Shown: positions 11,245-22,615, numbered from the stretch's first letter. The stretch is DNA of 64,000 nt from Panicum virgatum (GCF_016808335.1 NC_053142.1:2989802-3053801); one strand, 5' to 3'. Notes: generated by a model from the sequence alone, not told the origin. A program made the numbers and translations.

Positions 11245-14195
11245 CTACTGGTTCAGGAATTCTTCTATGGCGTGGATGGCTTCAGTACGGACGGCATCTG
11301 CTCGTGCTACAATCGCTTCGTCATCTTTGTCATTGCCTGAAACTATCTGCCGACTCAAGGTGCTGATTTCTGCAAACTCTGCTTGTATCTGCTCAGATAT
11401 TTTCTGGGTTTCTTGTTTGAAGTTTGCAATGGAAGTTTCCTCGGCCTGGATGAGTTCCTTGGTACTGCGGACCTTTTCTTCGAGTTCCGACAGTTCTTTC
11501 TTCAGGAGGTCGAGTCGATTCATGTTGGCAGACACATCAGCTTTGATATCTAGAGTTGCTTTCTTCTGGTTAAGGGCCTTGCACTTTTGGGTAATGTCGG
11601 CTTTCAGAGAAGCTTGAGAGCGACGTGCTTTCATCCTTTCTTGTGCTTTACTCACTTCTATCCAAAAGAATGGAAGGTTGCTGGCTGGCCAGAGCTTGAT
11701 TTGCAATGGCTCCGGGAGTTGGGATTCTATTTGCTCGAAGATGTTCTTTATCTTGCTGGAATCATCAACTAGAGTGGTGATCGGAGCAAATAGAAGATCC
11801 TTGATGAATTGAAGCTGATGTGCCAAGTTAGCCGATTGCTACAGAGAAGATGTTTCTGCTCCAGGGATGGTCAGACCCATTGATGCCGGGTCAAAGGAAA
11901 GTAAACCTGAAATATCAAAACTCTATGGGCATATCTGGAGTTAGTGCAAGATGCATTTATGGAGTTATCAGCTAGTTCAGAATTGGTTTTGTAATGTTAC
12001 CTATTCTGAAGAAGAAGTGTTGGACGGTTCAGGAGCAATCGTCCTATCAAAGCTGGTGTTGACGTCAAGAGCATCTGCTGCATCAGCTTGTTCCTCGTTT
12101 GCATCCGACAGTGCATCAGGAGTTGCAGCCATCTCATGTTGATCTGCATTGGAGATGTTTTCGGCTACATCCTGGAAATAGAATTACAGTCAACCAGAGC
12201 ATATATGTATGAAATAAAGAAGAAGGTTTTGAATGATGAGTTACCTGGTTGGTGTTGGACTCTGATGGACTCGGAGAAGTTGGTACTGGTTTCTTGATCA
12301 CTCGCCTTGTGATCATCTTCCTTTTCTTGGTCAAGACTCGGGGGGCAACTACTGCAGAAGCTTGTCTTCGTTTGAAAGCCGACTGAAGTAAGTCTGGCTG
12401 AACAGTCGTTATCACTTTCGTCATTGGTGGCGATCCTTTGCAGAAGAGTACATCAGGAGCAGTTGGAAGAAAGTGGAATGGCTCCCCAGTACTGGTCATG
12501 GGTTCTGGACCATCTTGTTGCTGCTGACAGGATGAGCAGGTTAAGCCAAGAGAAAGGAATAGAGGATTTAAAAGGATGAATGCATAGAATCAGTACCTCT
12601 TCCTCGGGGACTACGTATTCAGGATCGATTTGCTACAGTCGAGGGCCTAGAGCTTTTCTGAAGACATGAGTTTTCCACATCTTCCACCAGGTATCAAAGC
12701 CGATTGATGAAGAAGTGAAAGACAAATCGGCTGGTATTGGAATGTGGAGATTGTCAAACATGCTGTAGCATCTCGAGCTAGTGAGACCATCAGGCAGATC
12801 GGCTCTGCTCTCCACCAAGTGGTGAATATGGAAGTGGGGAGGGACCTGTACTAGGCCGAGTTGCCAAGCTGCTATGACTGGCTGGTAAGATTCATAACCT
12901 GGCTTGATAACTCTGTTAGAAGTGCTGATGCCAACAGGAAGGAAACCGGGTCGAATCATCAAAGAATACAGATGCCGAGTGCTGTCGTCATCGGCAAAGT
13001 TATCTAATCTGAAGGCAGTTGGGTTTTCGAAGGATTCAGATTCAGTAAAAGGGAAATATAGGGGATTATCTAGTCCTTTGTAGAAGACTTTAAACCAGTT
13101 TGCTGCATCTGTTGAATTCAGTTTACTGCCAGGGAGAACGAACAAAGCTTGGCCGTAACTAGTACATCTGATTGGTTTGCCACTTTCATCGGGGAAAGAG
13201 TTCTTGGTCAGGCCTTGGAAGTGGGGAATATGGTGCTGGAAGTACAATTGTGCCCACAACTGAATAAACCACCAAGGGCCTCCAGTTCTCAGTTTCTTGT
13301 GGTTGAGCAAGTTAGATGTCATTAAATGGAGATATCTGTATGTTTCTCCAAGAAAAAGTTTGCCTAGGCCGGTGTGATTACCATGGGCCAGGTGGTAGGC
13401 CAAGGGGAGATAGTTCTTAGTTGGAGCTAAAGAAGGGCCACAGAAGATAAAGTGCTCTAGCCAAATATTTAAGAAGGCTATGTGTTCCTTCTCAGTCACT
13501 GGACCTTTTGTTTTCATGTGCTGACTCATATAAGTACCCAGTTTGTGCAGTTGACTTTGGAAGAAAGTTTGAAGGGGACTTCTGTCATTTTGTGAGCAGC
13601 AGGATTGGGAGAGCTAATGTCTAGTCCAGTGATCATGGTAACATCCAGCAGAGTAGGAGTCATGGGTCCATGACCAAAGAGGAAACAATTCAGAGCATCA
13701 AACCAGAAATAGCTGATGGTTTTCAGAAGATTTTCATCTTTGTCAAGGGGTGACAGTGATAGGCTAAGTGCATCGGCTATGTTCAAATCCTGCCATAAGG
13801 GCATGTGAGCTTTTGCTACTCTGTTGTACCATGTAATCCAGCTCTCAGGTGGATTAGGCCAGGCTCTTAAGCAGTCGGCCCAGAGGTTCAGGTCGATGTT
13901 TTGACTCACAAAAGGAATCCTATTTGCTTCACAAGAGATCAAATCTGTGGGGGTTTCATGGGTTTGTGGGCCAAGACAGAAAGATTTTGGATTAGAGGGA
14001 TGCGGCAAAAGGATGTCTGACACCTGAAGTTCAGAAGTTTAGAAATATGCGTATGGTGTCATGTTTCAGAGTTTTAATTTCAGAAGCTTAATAAGCTGAA
14101 GAAAACTAAAGGATTAGGCCGAATATTACCTTCAGGCCGTGGATTGCCGCATCGTGGATTACAGAGCTTGTCGTTTGAGCTGCAGAATCTGCCAT
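11245..14195 (-). pseudogene. Antisense plant mobile domain (aminotransferase-like) gene of the Tat element
   Basis: Read on the minus strand, exon 1 (14195-14130, ATG, 22 codons) joins in phase 0 to a long exon (14023-12597) encoding a plant mobile domain (PMD, PF10536-like): W..RV..LW, YFW..A.N.FLFGHG, MITGLDI and WLEHFIFCG motifs. Exons at 12523-12245 and 12171-12001 follow, then a C-terminal coiled-coil region (stop at 11245). It is broken by a one-base loss in a G-run near 13536 and by in-frame TAGs near 12636 (after GPRL), 12001 and about 11843; at least two look like CAG-to-TAG changes. PMD proteins are often carried by transposons; in Tat elements an antisense ORF here is a clade trait. 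Splice sites are inferred. Confidence 0.8.
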
Positions 14196-14574
14196 GGTCA
14201 AATCTGTTAACTTAGGGTTTGATTGCTGGAGATTCTGATTCGAATTCCGGCTGCTTGGGGAGTTCTTGCTCGGATTTGTAGAGCTTGGTTTTTCGAATTA
14301 CACTCGAATTTGAGGGTTCGTCGAATTCGGTTCAGACTGGAAGTATTATTCTTCTGCGGGTTGCTTCTAGTTTGAATTTCGTCGGCTCTTGGATATTTAT
14401 GGAAGCCTGATGCGTTGCCATCGGCTTTTTGAGAAATAAATGAAGACATGCGAAGTTGGGGAAACTCGATTTCATTAAAAAGGAGTTTATTACAAGGACA
14501 GCCGATTTTACAAAGGAAATAATCCTTCGGCTTTGTAATCCTACTCCTACGATACTACTACTGTTCGTAGGTAC

Positions 14575-15118
14575 CTAGTACCTACGACGCTTGGGACTTC
14601 GGGCCGGCACATCCCCGCTGCCGTCGTCGTCGCTGCCGTCGTCGTCGTCGCTGTTGAAGGCTCTGCTGCCGCCTTCAGACCCGAAGTCGCTCCAGCCGTC
14701 GTCGTCGCCGCTGATCTCCTCCTCGCTGTCCTCCTCGGAGGACCCGAGGAACCGGAAGGGCTTTCCGCCCATCGGCTCATCGTCATCGGAGGGGGAGTCG
14801 ATCTCCTCTTCCGAGGAAGAGTCGACTCCGTCCGACGAAGGGTCTTCTTCCTTGTCCTCCTCCGACTTCTCTTGGAACAGGAGTCGGAGGTCTTCTCCTT
14901 CAGTTTCGGGCTCGTCCTCCTCGGAGGCGACCCCGAAGTCGAACTCCTCTGCATCCCAGTGCAGAGGAGCCAGCGTTTCGTACGCTGCGGTTGGGTCCCA
15001 CTCTTGCGTCGGCTCCCGACTCTCCGGAAGTAGCAGGAAGGGGGGAAGAAGAAGGGGAAGAGGAAGAAGAAGAGGAGTCTCCAAAAGAGTTGGAGCCGGA
15101 GGAAGAAGAGATAGACAT
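14575..15118 (-). pseudogene. Acidic, Ser/Asp/Glu-rich antisense ORF of the Tat element
   Basis: A minus-strand frame from about 15084 to 14575 encodes a strongly acidic protein with runs of Asp, Glu and Ser and a basic tail (KRRR) at the end. A different frame beginning with the ATG at 15118 gives a Ser-rich start (MSISSSSGSNSFG). The likely original protein starts there and crosses to the acidic frame by an indel near 15030-15060. No family is recognised. It lies upstream of the PMD gene on the same strand and may be its partner or a second antisense ORF. The complementary strand also has long open frames caused by the Ser/Asp codon bias. Confidence 0.5.
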
Positions 15119-15373
15119 GGCTGCTGGAGGATTGGGGTTTCTGTGCTACTGGCTTTGGGAGGAAGAAGGAGTTTTGCTGTGAAGAAGAGCCGATGCAGAG
15201 GGAGGTTAAATAGTGAAAAGATGGAAGACGGATCGGCAGTTTCACATTCTACGAGGGGCCAGTTACAGAAACATTGCGTCTTCCTTGGTGGTTGCAGTAT
15301 GTTTAATGAGCATTAACGGGAAGATGAAGCGACGGACTGGTTTTGGAACTATCATTGCCAAAACCAGGGGGCA

Positions 15374-16464
15374 TGTGTTATCGCCATAAATTAACAAGAT
15401 TAATTTATGGGCCGAAAGCAAGATGGGCTTAAAGCAGAAGACTGAAGAAGACTTGTAAATCGGCTCCTGCGTGAGCATCTGGGCCACATGGGCCATGTAT
15501 CTTTAGATTTAGTTCAAGGTTAGAGATAGAGTCTAATTGGGACAAGATTAGTTTAGATTGTTTCCCAAGTCTCCGGACTATAAATATGTACCCTTTGTTA
15601 TTCATGAGGAGGGCGTCATCACGACTCGCAAACAACAACTCTCGGCGCATCGCCACCCCTAATCCTAGGGTTTCATCCAAGTAAGTGCCATGCTGCCCTG
15701 ATCGCTTCTTGCGATCAGGGCAGTATTGTTCTTGCTTTTACCTTGGTATTACTCGTACTGAAGCATTTTTGATGGCGAGTAATGCTAGTTATCCCGATGT
15801 TCGTAGCATGGCTTTTAGTAGATCTATCGTGCTTTATCGCTTATCATCTACGAATATCATGTTGTCTCTGTGCAATCACGTTTCAATCTCATGCTAGTTC
15901 TTGTCACGTAGAATTAGCTGCACAGAGGCAACACCCTGCTTCTTTTAAGTTTAATAGATCTGATCTGTTATGGTTTGCTCTTATCTTAAGAGTTTGTGTA
16001 ATATCTGCTAGGTTAGGCCTTGCAAACGGATTGGATGATCCGGTGGCGTAGTAGATGCTTTATCTTGGCCTTAATAGGGATTGTTCCGGGAATCGGCTCT
16101 TGCTAGTTCTTAGGCCTCTGTTTTGGGTTATGGTTTAGTTATCTGTTACATTCATTAGGCCTAGTCACGAGTAGGATGTTCCGATCTAGCAGTGAAGCTT
16201 TTACCATCGTAGATTAGATTAGTTAGATTTAATTGAAGCAGCTTTACAGTTATTTGCTTATTTCATCACATCTGGATATAATCAGATCCAATCTGACACC
16301 GGGACTCGATCGGCTCTTTAAAGCCGATGCAAGAGTCGTCCCGGGGAGCCGACCACGGCTCGGACATATATTTACACGTGTCTTTGTATGAAGGAAACTG
16401 TTTGGAGCACGTCTGCACCTTCCTGACCGGGTATAGGTCAGGTGGCACACCCGGCTTTCACACA
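15374..16464 (+). mobile_element. 3' LTR of the Tat element
   Basis: A G-rich polypurine tract ending AGGGGGCA directly precedes TGTGTTATCGCC at 15374, a familiar grass Tat LTR start. The LTR contains a TATA box, a T-rich leader and a 'GCCGA' rich 3' part. Its end is set at CACACA about 16464, after which minus-strand gag sequence of another element begins; the exact last base is uncertain by a few nucleotides. No 5' LTR remains for comparison. Confidence 0.7.
15578..15586 (+). promoter_or_regulatory. TATA box of the Tat LTR
   Basis: CTATAAATA lies about 205 bp into the LTR, where the U3 promoter is expected, followed by a pyrimidine-rich stretch suited to transcription initiation. Confidence 0.6.
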
Positions 16465-16667
16465 TTCTCCGGGCGCGTGATGGAATTGCGGGCCGTCGAC
16501 GAGGGAGCAGTGCCTGCCAGCTCACCAGCAACCTCCCGGCTCTTCGTGTTGCCCGTCGCTGCTCGCCGGTGGGTTTCGACTGACAACATGTTGTCAGTCG
16601 AAGGTGGGGCTTCGACCGAAGCGTTAGCTTTCAAAGCGCCAGGGTTTGGTTTCTTCTTCGCTGCCAT
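16458..16667 (-). pseudogene. N-terminal gag stub of a minus-strand gypsy element
   Basis: ATG at 16667 starts MAAKKKPNPG, about 25 bp after the PBS on the minus strand. About 69 residues remain before the frame is cut near 16460 at the end of the Tat LTR. Start position and basic opening fit a gypsy gag start. Probably this element was the insertion target of the Tat element. Confidence 0.5.
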
Positions 16668-16690
16668 GTGGTCGTGTTAGGACGAACCGC

Positions 16691-16702
16691 TGGTGGGCGC
16701 CA
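16691..16702 (-). other. Primer binding site of the minus-strand gypsy element
   Basis: On the minus strand TGGCGCCCACCA follows the LTR end by four bases. TGGCGCC is the usual PBS core of many grass gypsy elements. It fixes the orientation of the 613-bp LTR and shows that the internal region lies to the left. Confidence 0.75.
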
Positions 16703-16706
16703 AAAC

Positions 16707-17319
16707 TGTTGGTGTAGGACACTCTCCGGGACAAAGAGGTCACAACAGCCCTAGTGAAGGAAGGCGAAGCCCCGAGGATGGAGGAACCAGCACAATGGCA
16801 GCACGAGAATTAAAGCGACAGAATAATTGCTCTGTATTCAATCTATCCAACACAGTTACAGGGGAGGGGTATTTATAGCCCAAATTCTCAACTACTCCCT
16901 GGCCAAAATCCCCTAACTATCCCCTAACCGACAGCATCAGGGAATATTCCCTGGGCAAATTCGTAATGTTACAACACTCGACACAACTTAGTGGAATTAT
17001 AGTTGGACACTCCGTACAGATCTCTGACAGTGGGGCCACCTCACTTTGCGTCCCTTCGCCATCGAGGGTCTTCGCTGCATCGGCGAAGATGCTCTCGGAA
17101 CTGCTTCGCTGTACGTCCCTTCGCTGCGCATGCCGCACTTTTGCTGTACGCGCCACCTCTTCGCTTCTCTTCGGGCGGGACCGGCCTTCGCTCGGTACCC
17201 TTCGCTCCAAGGCCTCCGCGCACGTCCTCTTCGCCTTTGCAGCTCGCTTCGCCATTTCTTCTGCTTCCTTGCTTGCAGATGACTGCCTTCGGCGACGTGC
17301 GAAGGTGGCATCCCCAACA
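16707..17319 (-). mobile_element. 613-bp 5' LTR of a truncated gypsy element
   Basis: Termini are TGTTGG (16707) and CCAACA (17319), perfect 6-bp inverted ends. PBS and gag start lie on its left, so it reads on the minus strand and is a 5' LTR. A TATA box (CTATAAATA) is at 16870-16878. It cuts into the GRF zinc-finger sequence at 17320. No second LTR or TSD can be checked because the left side is truncated. Confidence 0.8.
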
Positions 17320-17847
17320 GTCGGTTTCTAGGATGCCCACTGAAGGTAAATGCTACTGTTTCAGTCATTGTTCAGAAATTGTGAGTCATTTGTTTGGTTT
17401 TAGTTAATTAGATTGTATGGTTATATGCTGCTTGTATGTTCAGGACAAGTCAGAGAGGTGTGGATTCGTTCAATGGCTCGATGAGGAGTGGCCACAGAGG
17501 GCACAAGAGGTTATCCTCACACTGTGGGACAAGGTGAACAAATGCATCGAGAAGGCTGACAAGAACTTGGTGGACATGATGGCAGAGCAAGCACTGAAGA
17601 ATGAGGTGAAAGAATAGAAGGAGATCCTGGAGACTGAGAAGGAGACCTGGGTTAGGGAGAAGCAAGAGCTGGTTAGGGACAAAGAACAACTCAATCTTAG
17701 GTGGAGGTGCTCCCAAAGCTGTGTCTCTGCACTCCAAGCAATGGTCAAGACTGAACTAGAGGACAAGAAGAGGATTTGGATAGTTCTTGTTTGCCTAATT
17801 GGAGTTGTGGTGGCCATGCTATTTGGAGTGGTTCTAAAGATGAAGTG
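17320..17847 (+). pseudogene. GRF-type zinc-finger protein, truncated, with C-terminal membrane anchor
   Basis: A 26-bp exon end (17320-17345) gives a GRF finger tail (RFLGCPLK), then an intron (17346 to about 17441) and an exon starting DKSERCGFVQWLDEEWP, the second half of a GRF finger. A coiled coil (Glu/Lys/Gln-rich) and a hydrophobic segment of about 22 residues (IWIVLVCLIGVVVAMLFGVV) follow, and the protein ended KMK with a TGA now split by the LTR insertion. An in-frame TAG at 17615-17617 and loss of the 5' part make it a pseudogene. GRF fingers bind nucleic acid; such small anchored GRF proteins are abundant and transposon-linked in grasses. It belongs to the locus continuing at 21651. 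Confidence 0.75.
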
Positions 17848-20800
17848 TGTGGCAGAACCACCTGAATTATCCCGGCCCAAGTGCGCTGGCCATCACCATA
17901 AAGGTAACACCGACACAAACGCACTTCAAACGGAATAATTCTTGGTCTGTCGGGTAACGTCCTGATACAACCACCGGTTCTCGGATCGAACAAGCATACC
18001 CCGCACGAAGGCGAGTCCAGAGATATTAAAACCACATGTTTTACAACACAAGCTCAGTAGTGATTACAACCAGTTCAAGACATTATTACAAAACCAAACT
18101 TAGTAAAACAGTTATACAAACCACAACTATAAGTTCAGAGCTTGAAAAGCAGCGGAAAAAGAACACGACGGCTACAACACGTCGCAAAAGTATACCAGGC
18201 TAGCCCAAGCATGGTATCACTCGTCAGGGTCATTGCCGGCCGAAGACGTATCCCTCTCTACGGACCAGCCAGGAGGCAAAGAGCAGGGCCAAGACAAACT
18301 AGCGACCTGGTCCTCAAAACTCATACCTGAAAAGGTTTCAACAGCAAGGCTGAGTATTCTAATACACAGCAAGACTTAACCGTCAACGGGTATACTAAAC
18401 CCACTTTAGCTAGACTATGCAGGGTTCTGAGAGGCTCTGGTTTTCTTTTGCTGAAAAGCAATAAAGAGTAGGTCCTTAATGTCATATTTTAGCTTTCCAT
18501 ATTCTAGTTGATTAACCATTCTATGTAAGCAACTAATCCTATTCAACCATGGTAGAACTTTAAGCAAACATCAAGATTAATCATAATAATGTTGCTCTTA
18601 TTACTCTGTGTGGAAAAAGGATCAAGCAGTCCCAAACTGTGGGAAGCAGACGATTCGAATCAAATTTCAACCTTGCAAGGTAAACCGAACACACACGTCT
18701 GGAACAACATCGGGTCGTTCCCAAACAACCGTTTGCTTTTCTTTCCGGCTTGTGGACAGAGTCACTCTCCCCGACTACAGGGCACCATCTTCCTCCCTGT
18801 ACCCGTGGTGTTGATCAACATAAACATAATTAAAAACCTATTTCTAAGAGAGAGTGAGAGGTAATATCCACTCCCCGGTCCGATCAGCTACTAGGCTTAC
18901 CGCGTACCATATTTACGGCATGTGGCTAGTACGTTCAAAAACTTAACCACCACTACCACACACCGCGACCTTATCAAATTCATCAACACAGACGAACTTC
19001 AACAAATCCGTCTGTGATCCTTATAATGATAGCAGTAAGTAAAACAAGTAACTCCTATAAAGCTCGCGAGTGACAGGCAATCACCTGACTTTTACCGGTC
19101 CTATAAGCATAGCAAGTAATCGAACTCAGGTCTAGTGTTCAGTACATTGGTTCCTAGGATCATGCATCTATGGTTTCAATTCAAATCCTAAGAACTGTAA
19201 ATGCACAAGTAAGTAATAACGATAAATGGTAATAATTTGAAATATATGTTATGTCCGGGGCTTGCCTTCTCGGTAGTCACTAACTATTTCAGCTCTGGGC
19301 TCTTCCGAACTTTGGTCCGGGGCTTCAGTTAGTACAGTAGTGTTCGCTTGAGCTTCGAGATCACCTCCTTCGGAATCTGGGATCAGCTCGTACGTTCCGT
19401 CCGATAGAGCAGTCGTATCTATATGTAATGCAATAGATGAAATTACAAACACGCTCATTTCACGGTAAAGTTGTAGTCTACAAATAACAACACAACTTAG
19501 CATATGGGCAATCGTTTATAGAGTAGATAACTAACATATCTAACTACACAAGGCATCATGATCAACGGCACAAAAGAAGCTTACTAACTTCATAAACAAG
19601 TGGTAGTTGTTTCCTATAGCAAGTAAATCATGGTTTGCTAATAAATAAACAACTCAGCACACATACAGTATTAAATTCAGAAAAAATTACATAAAACAGA
19701 AGGTAAATAGAACGAGCTATCCTGCAAATTTCATCCCAAAACTTGTAGCCATTTATTCAGACAACTCCTAGAACAAGATTGAATTATACAGGTTAGACCA
19801 GAGCAATCTAGAATCTCGAAATTTAATAGGAGGTCGACACAGAGCTAACTTAGCTACTGTAAATTTTTCAAGATTTAATCTACACAGAATTTATTCTAAG
19901 AAAATAAACAAAACTGATAGCAAGTTAAAAAAGATTCATTTGTAGCTTCTATTCTAGTCATGAACTGGTACTCGAATTTTACATAAAGTAACCTGTGACT
20001 AAAACAAGGCTATAAAAAAATAATCAGGATTTTATAAGCAAGGAAACTATTTAACATGATTAACACTCACTTAACAAGTATTAAATCAAAGAAATAGCTA
20101 AACATGAGAACTGACCACGAAATTTTTATATAAACACTAGAGTCACATTAACATCTCACCATAAAAATTTCACAGCAATACATGGTTTCAATCATCAGTT
20201 AAGAAAAATATAAAAACAACTAGCATTTAAACACTAGTAACACAAATCTATTTTTACAGAAAAACTCTCAACTAACACCCAACATATTATGATTCTACTG
20301 CAAATATCTCTTCATGAGGATTCCAAAACATCAAGATTTTGCCTTTTTCTGATTTTTCTACGAATTTCTATGGAATTTCAAAGTTTACAGCAAAAATCAC
20401 AAAGAGATCCCTAAAGGCACTATTCACATGAGTCTTGAGCTATTCAGATAACCCCCTGAGTTTCTTTGAATTCTAGCAGAGAGTCCTTGGCCGTGGTCAG
20501 AGAGGGGGCGGGTGGTTTGACCGACGATTCCGGCGGAAAGGGTCATCGGCGGCGAGGAATAGGGGGTGGAGGAGCTAAAGGGGACCGAGACGAAGCTCTG
20601 GGTACCCTTGGTTCGCGAAGAGATGGCCGGAGGTGGGCGGTCCACGGCGGACAGGGACGCGGAGGCGCTCGTCGGCGGGGGTGCTCCGGTGGTGGATGGC
20701 CGACGAGAAGTGGACGGGAAGATGCACGAAGGTGAGGCGGAGCTATTGGAGGGGTTGGATTGAGCGGAGGAGGTCCGGAGCTATGAGCTCCACGGTGAGC

Positions 20801-21650
20801 AGGCGGCGGCGGAGCTCTGTGCGGCGGCGGCGGCGTTCTGGGGTGTCGGAGTAGGGAAAAAGCGAAAGAGCTCTCGGATTAGCTTGCTGGGGTACTTGTA
20901 GTGCTCATGCGCGCGCGAGAACGAGGGCCGGGGCTCTGATTTGGGCTTGCCAAGGTGACGGCGAGGTGGCGGCCAGCGGGTCGATCTGGGCTCGTGGCAG
21001 AGCAAGAAGAGGCACAGCGCGAAGGCAAAGGGCGGTGGAAGAGGTCGGGCGCGACGCGTGGAGCGGTTCTGCAAGCAGGAGGTGGCCTCCCGGCCGTTCC
21101 ACAGCTACGGGCGGCGCTGCATAGCGGCGGCGGTCAGAGGAAGCAGAGGAGCAGGCTGGAGGTGGAAGACAAAGGGCTAACTTGCAATTTCAGAAAATTC
21201 CAGGGACCCAATTGTAAAACAAAGATAACTTTTAAACTAGGGCTCAAATAAAAAAGTGCCAAGATGAAAGTTGTTCAACTTTTCAAGATCTACAACTTTG
21301 ATCTTGTGCAAAAATTTATTTGATCAAAGGTTAAAGAGTTATTTTTGAAAACATAAAGAGAATTTGAATTCAAAGGACTTTTGTCTTTTTCAATGCAAAA
21401 TCACTTTAAATCTAGGCTGAATTGAAAGATTCCCTGCCAAGTAATGATTACACTACACTTTACAAATAACCCTCCACAAAAGCTATAATCACACATCCTA
21501 TTCAAATAAAACTATTAAGTTGACCTTGGAACAATTCATAATTACACAAAGGTCCTTAAAGTTTTAAAATAAGCCCTTGCTCAAACAATTTCACACATGA
21601 AGCACAGGAAATAAATGTAGATTTCTTGTGCAGACACCTAGGGTGTCACA
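17848..21650 (-). mobile_element. Solo LTR A (3803 bp) with TSD AAGTG
   Basis: On the minus strand it starts TGTGACACCC (21650) and ends CTGCCACA (17848). The 5-bp duplication AAGTG is at 17843-17847 and 21651-21655. No PBS, PPT or gag-pol is inside, so the simplest reading is a solo LTR made by LTR-LTR recombination. GC-rich at 20466-21180 (U3-side on the minus strand), AT-rich elsewhere. Same family as solo LTR B, with shared motifs along the whole length. The open frames in the GC-rich part look fortuitous. Confidence 0.9.
18217..19418 (-). other. Two exon-like segments with GC-AG intron inside solo LTR A
   Basis: On the minus strand, exon 19418-19266 follows a TATAG acceptor and encodes 50 acidic codons (Asp/Glu/Thr-rich) between split codons, ending at GAAG|GCAAGC. 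The terminal exon 18326-18217 follows TTTTCAG and keeps frame (phase 1) for 35 codons (beginning MSFEDQVA) to TGA. Exon order, phases and GC donor equal those in the 1-7482 array, though the amino acid sequence is largely different. Confidence 0.5.
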
Positions 21651-22010
21651 AAGTGAGCTCGGATTCCAGAAGTTGAAGACCATTTTGTTTATGTCTAATC
21701 CTCTGGTAGTGGTTTGGTTAGGTGACTGTGCCAGTAGTATTTAGGGTGATGGTGAAGGCCCTTTTGGTTGCCTTTTGGTTCTGTGAAACAATGTGGCTGC
21801 TTCATCTGAACTGTTACTCTAGTTTCTGTACAATTGATGGCATCCTATGTATGCAGCAAATGGTCTGTCGTTGAACTTGGTTAACATTCTCTGCATCTTG
21901 GTAACTTGGTTATGTTTACTGACTTGGTGCGATCTGTTTTGTTTGTGCGATTTTGTTATATTTATGAATTGAAGAATTGCTGATCATAAGACTTGGTTCG
22001 AATTTCAGAA
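21651..22010 (+). other. 3' flank (probable 3' UTR) of the GRF zinc-finger gene
   Basis: After the duplicated AAGTG, the sequence continues directly from the GRF reading frame: TG + A makes its stop codon, so 21651 onward is the ancestral 3' UTR, T-rich with no coding frame. No clear poly(A) signal could be chosen. Confidence 0.5.
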
Positions 22011-22214
22011 AGTCCTCTTACATGGATTTGTCCACAGCAAGTCATGAGTCTAAAGTAAAATTACAACAGTCCTAAGGACACACTCTACGCTCACTTCTTC
22101 CAGTACGAAAACAACAGTCCTAAGCACACACTCTGCACGTACCTTCTTACATGAGTTCATGATACATAACTTTACAACTTACATGAGTTTATCAGTTAAC
22201 TTTACATGACTGCA

Positions 22215-22615
22215 CTACTTAAGCCAAACCGAAATGGCAACTACAACCAGAGCCAGGATATTAACTACCAAGAACACATCACTCCGAGTGTTGTTGTTTT
22301 TGTTGTGCTCACCCTTGTCTGCATTGGTATGCTTCAACACCTCAACCTTGTGGGAGCTGCAGCTTTCATCATTTGACTCCCGCTGGACTCCATGTTGAGC
22401 GAGGAGAAATCTTTGGTAGGCATGCACAGCTTCTTCCATCGTTCCATATTTCTGATAGCTAGAATGGCGAAAGCCATTGACTTGTGCTTGGCAAGAGGCC
22501 CAATCAGAGTACACACCAGGTCAACCAGTAGGGGGGGCTGGAGCCCTGTCAGCCCCCCTACTAGATCCGCCCTTGCTCGGAAGACAACGTACCATGCCAT
22601 TGCTCCTGTTCCCAA
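22215..22615 (-). pseudogene. RNase H1 N-terminal (viroplasmin-like) domain protein with membrane anchor, disrupted
   Basis: On the minus strand, ATG near 22600-22615 leads to MAWYVVFRAR, and in another frame to GVYSDWASCQAQVNGF..SYQKYGTMEEAVHAY, the RNase H1 N-terminal hybrid-binding fold (PF01693-like). The C-terminus (stop 22215) is a hydrophobic anchor (VFLVVNILALVVVAISVWLK). The two domain halves are separated by about 50 bp of GC-rich palindromic DNA (22518-22570) that also shifts the frame, so the gene is broken. It runs convergent to the GRF gene. Both end in a C-terminal anchor, suggesting a related pair carried by one transposon. Confidence 0.65.
22518..22570. mobile_element. Tiny GC-rich foldback insertion
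   Basis: AGTAGGGGGGGCTG and CAGCCCCCCTACT form inverted arms (13 of 14 positions pair) around a 9-bp loop, next to a GCGGATCTAG motif like the ends of some grass hAT MITEs. It interrupts the RNase H1-like domain between codons that are adjacent in the family. Either a MITE remnant or a footprint. A similar GGGGCAGATCTA..GGGGGGCT motif occurs at about 29994-30060. Confidence 0.5.

Larger units (their letters stand above)
7483..16464 (+). mobile_element. 5'-truncated Tat-lineage Ty3/gypsy retrotransposon
   Basis: Starting directly at the array edge, the region holds in order: a protease-RT linker, RT, RNase H, a second (archaeal-type) RNase H, integrase without chromodomain, a hairpin repeat block, an antisense plant-mobile-domain gene, an antisense acidic ORF, a polypurine tract (near 15360-15373) and one LTR. 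The second RNase H and the antisense ORFs between pol and the 3' LTR are marks of the Tat clade. The 5' LTR, gag and protease are missing. The element ends inside the minus-strand gag of another gypsy element, probably its target. Confidence 0.85.

Noticed and set aside
14591..15316. A 241-codon Ser-rich plus-strand frame
   Set aside because: Complement of the acidic antisense ORF, where GAC/GAA/TCC repeats leave both strands open; the acidic strand fits the Tat antisense gene order.
20466..21251. Several long frames on both strands in the GC-rich part of solo LTR A
   Set aside because: Within LTR, overlapping in many frames, Arg/Gly/Ala-rich, no recognisable domain.
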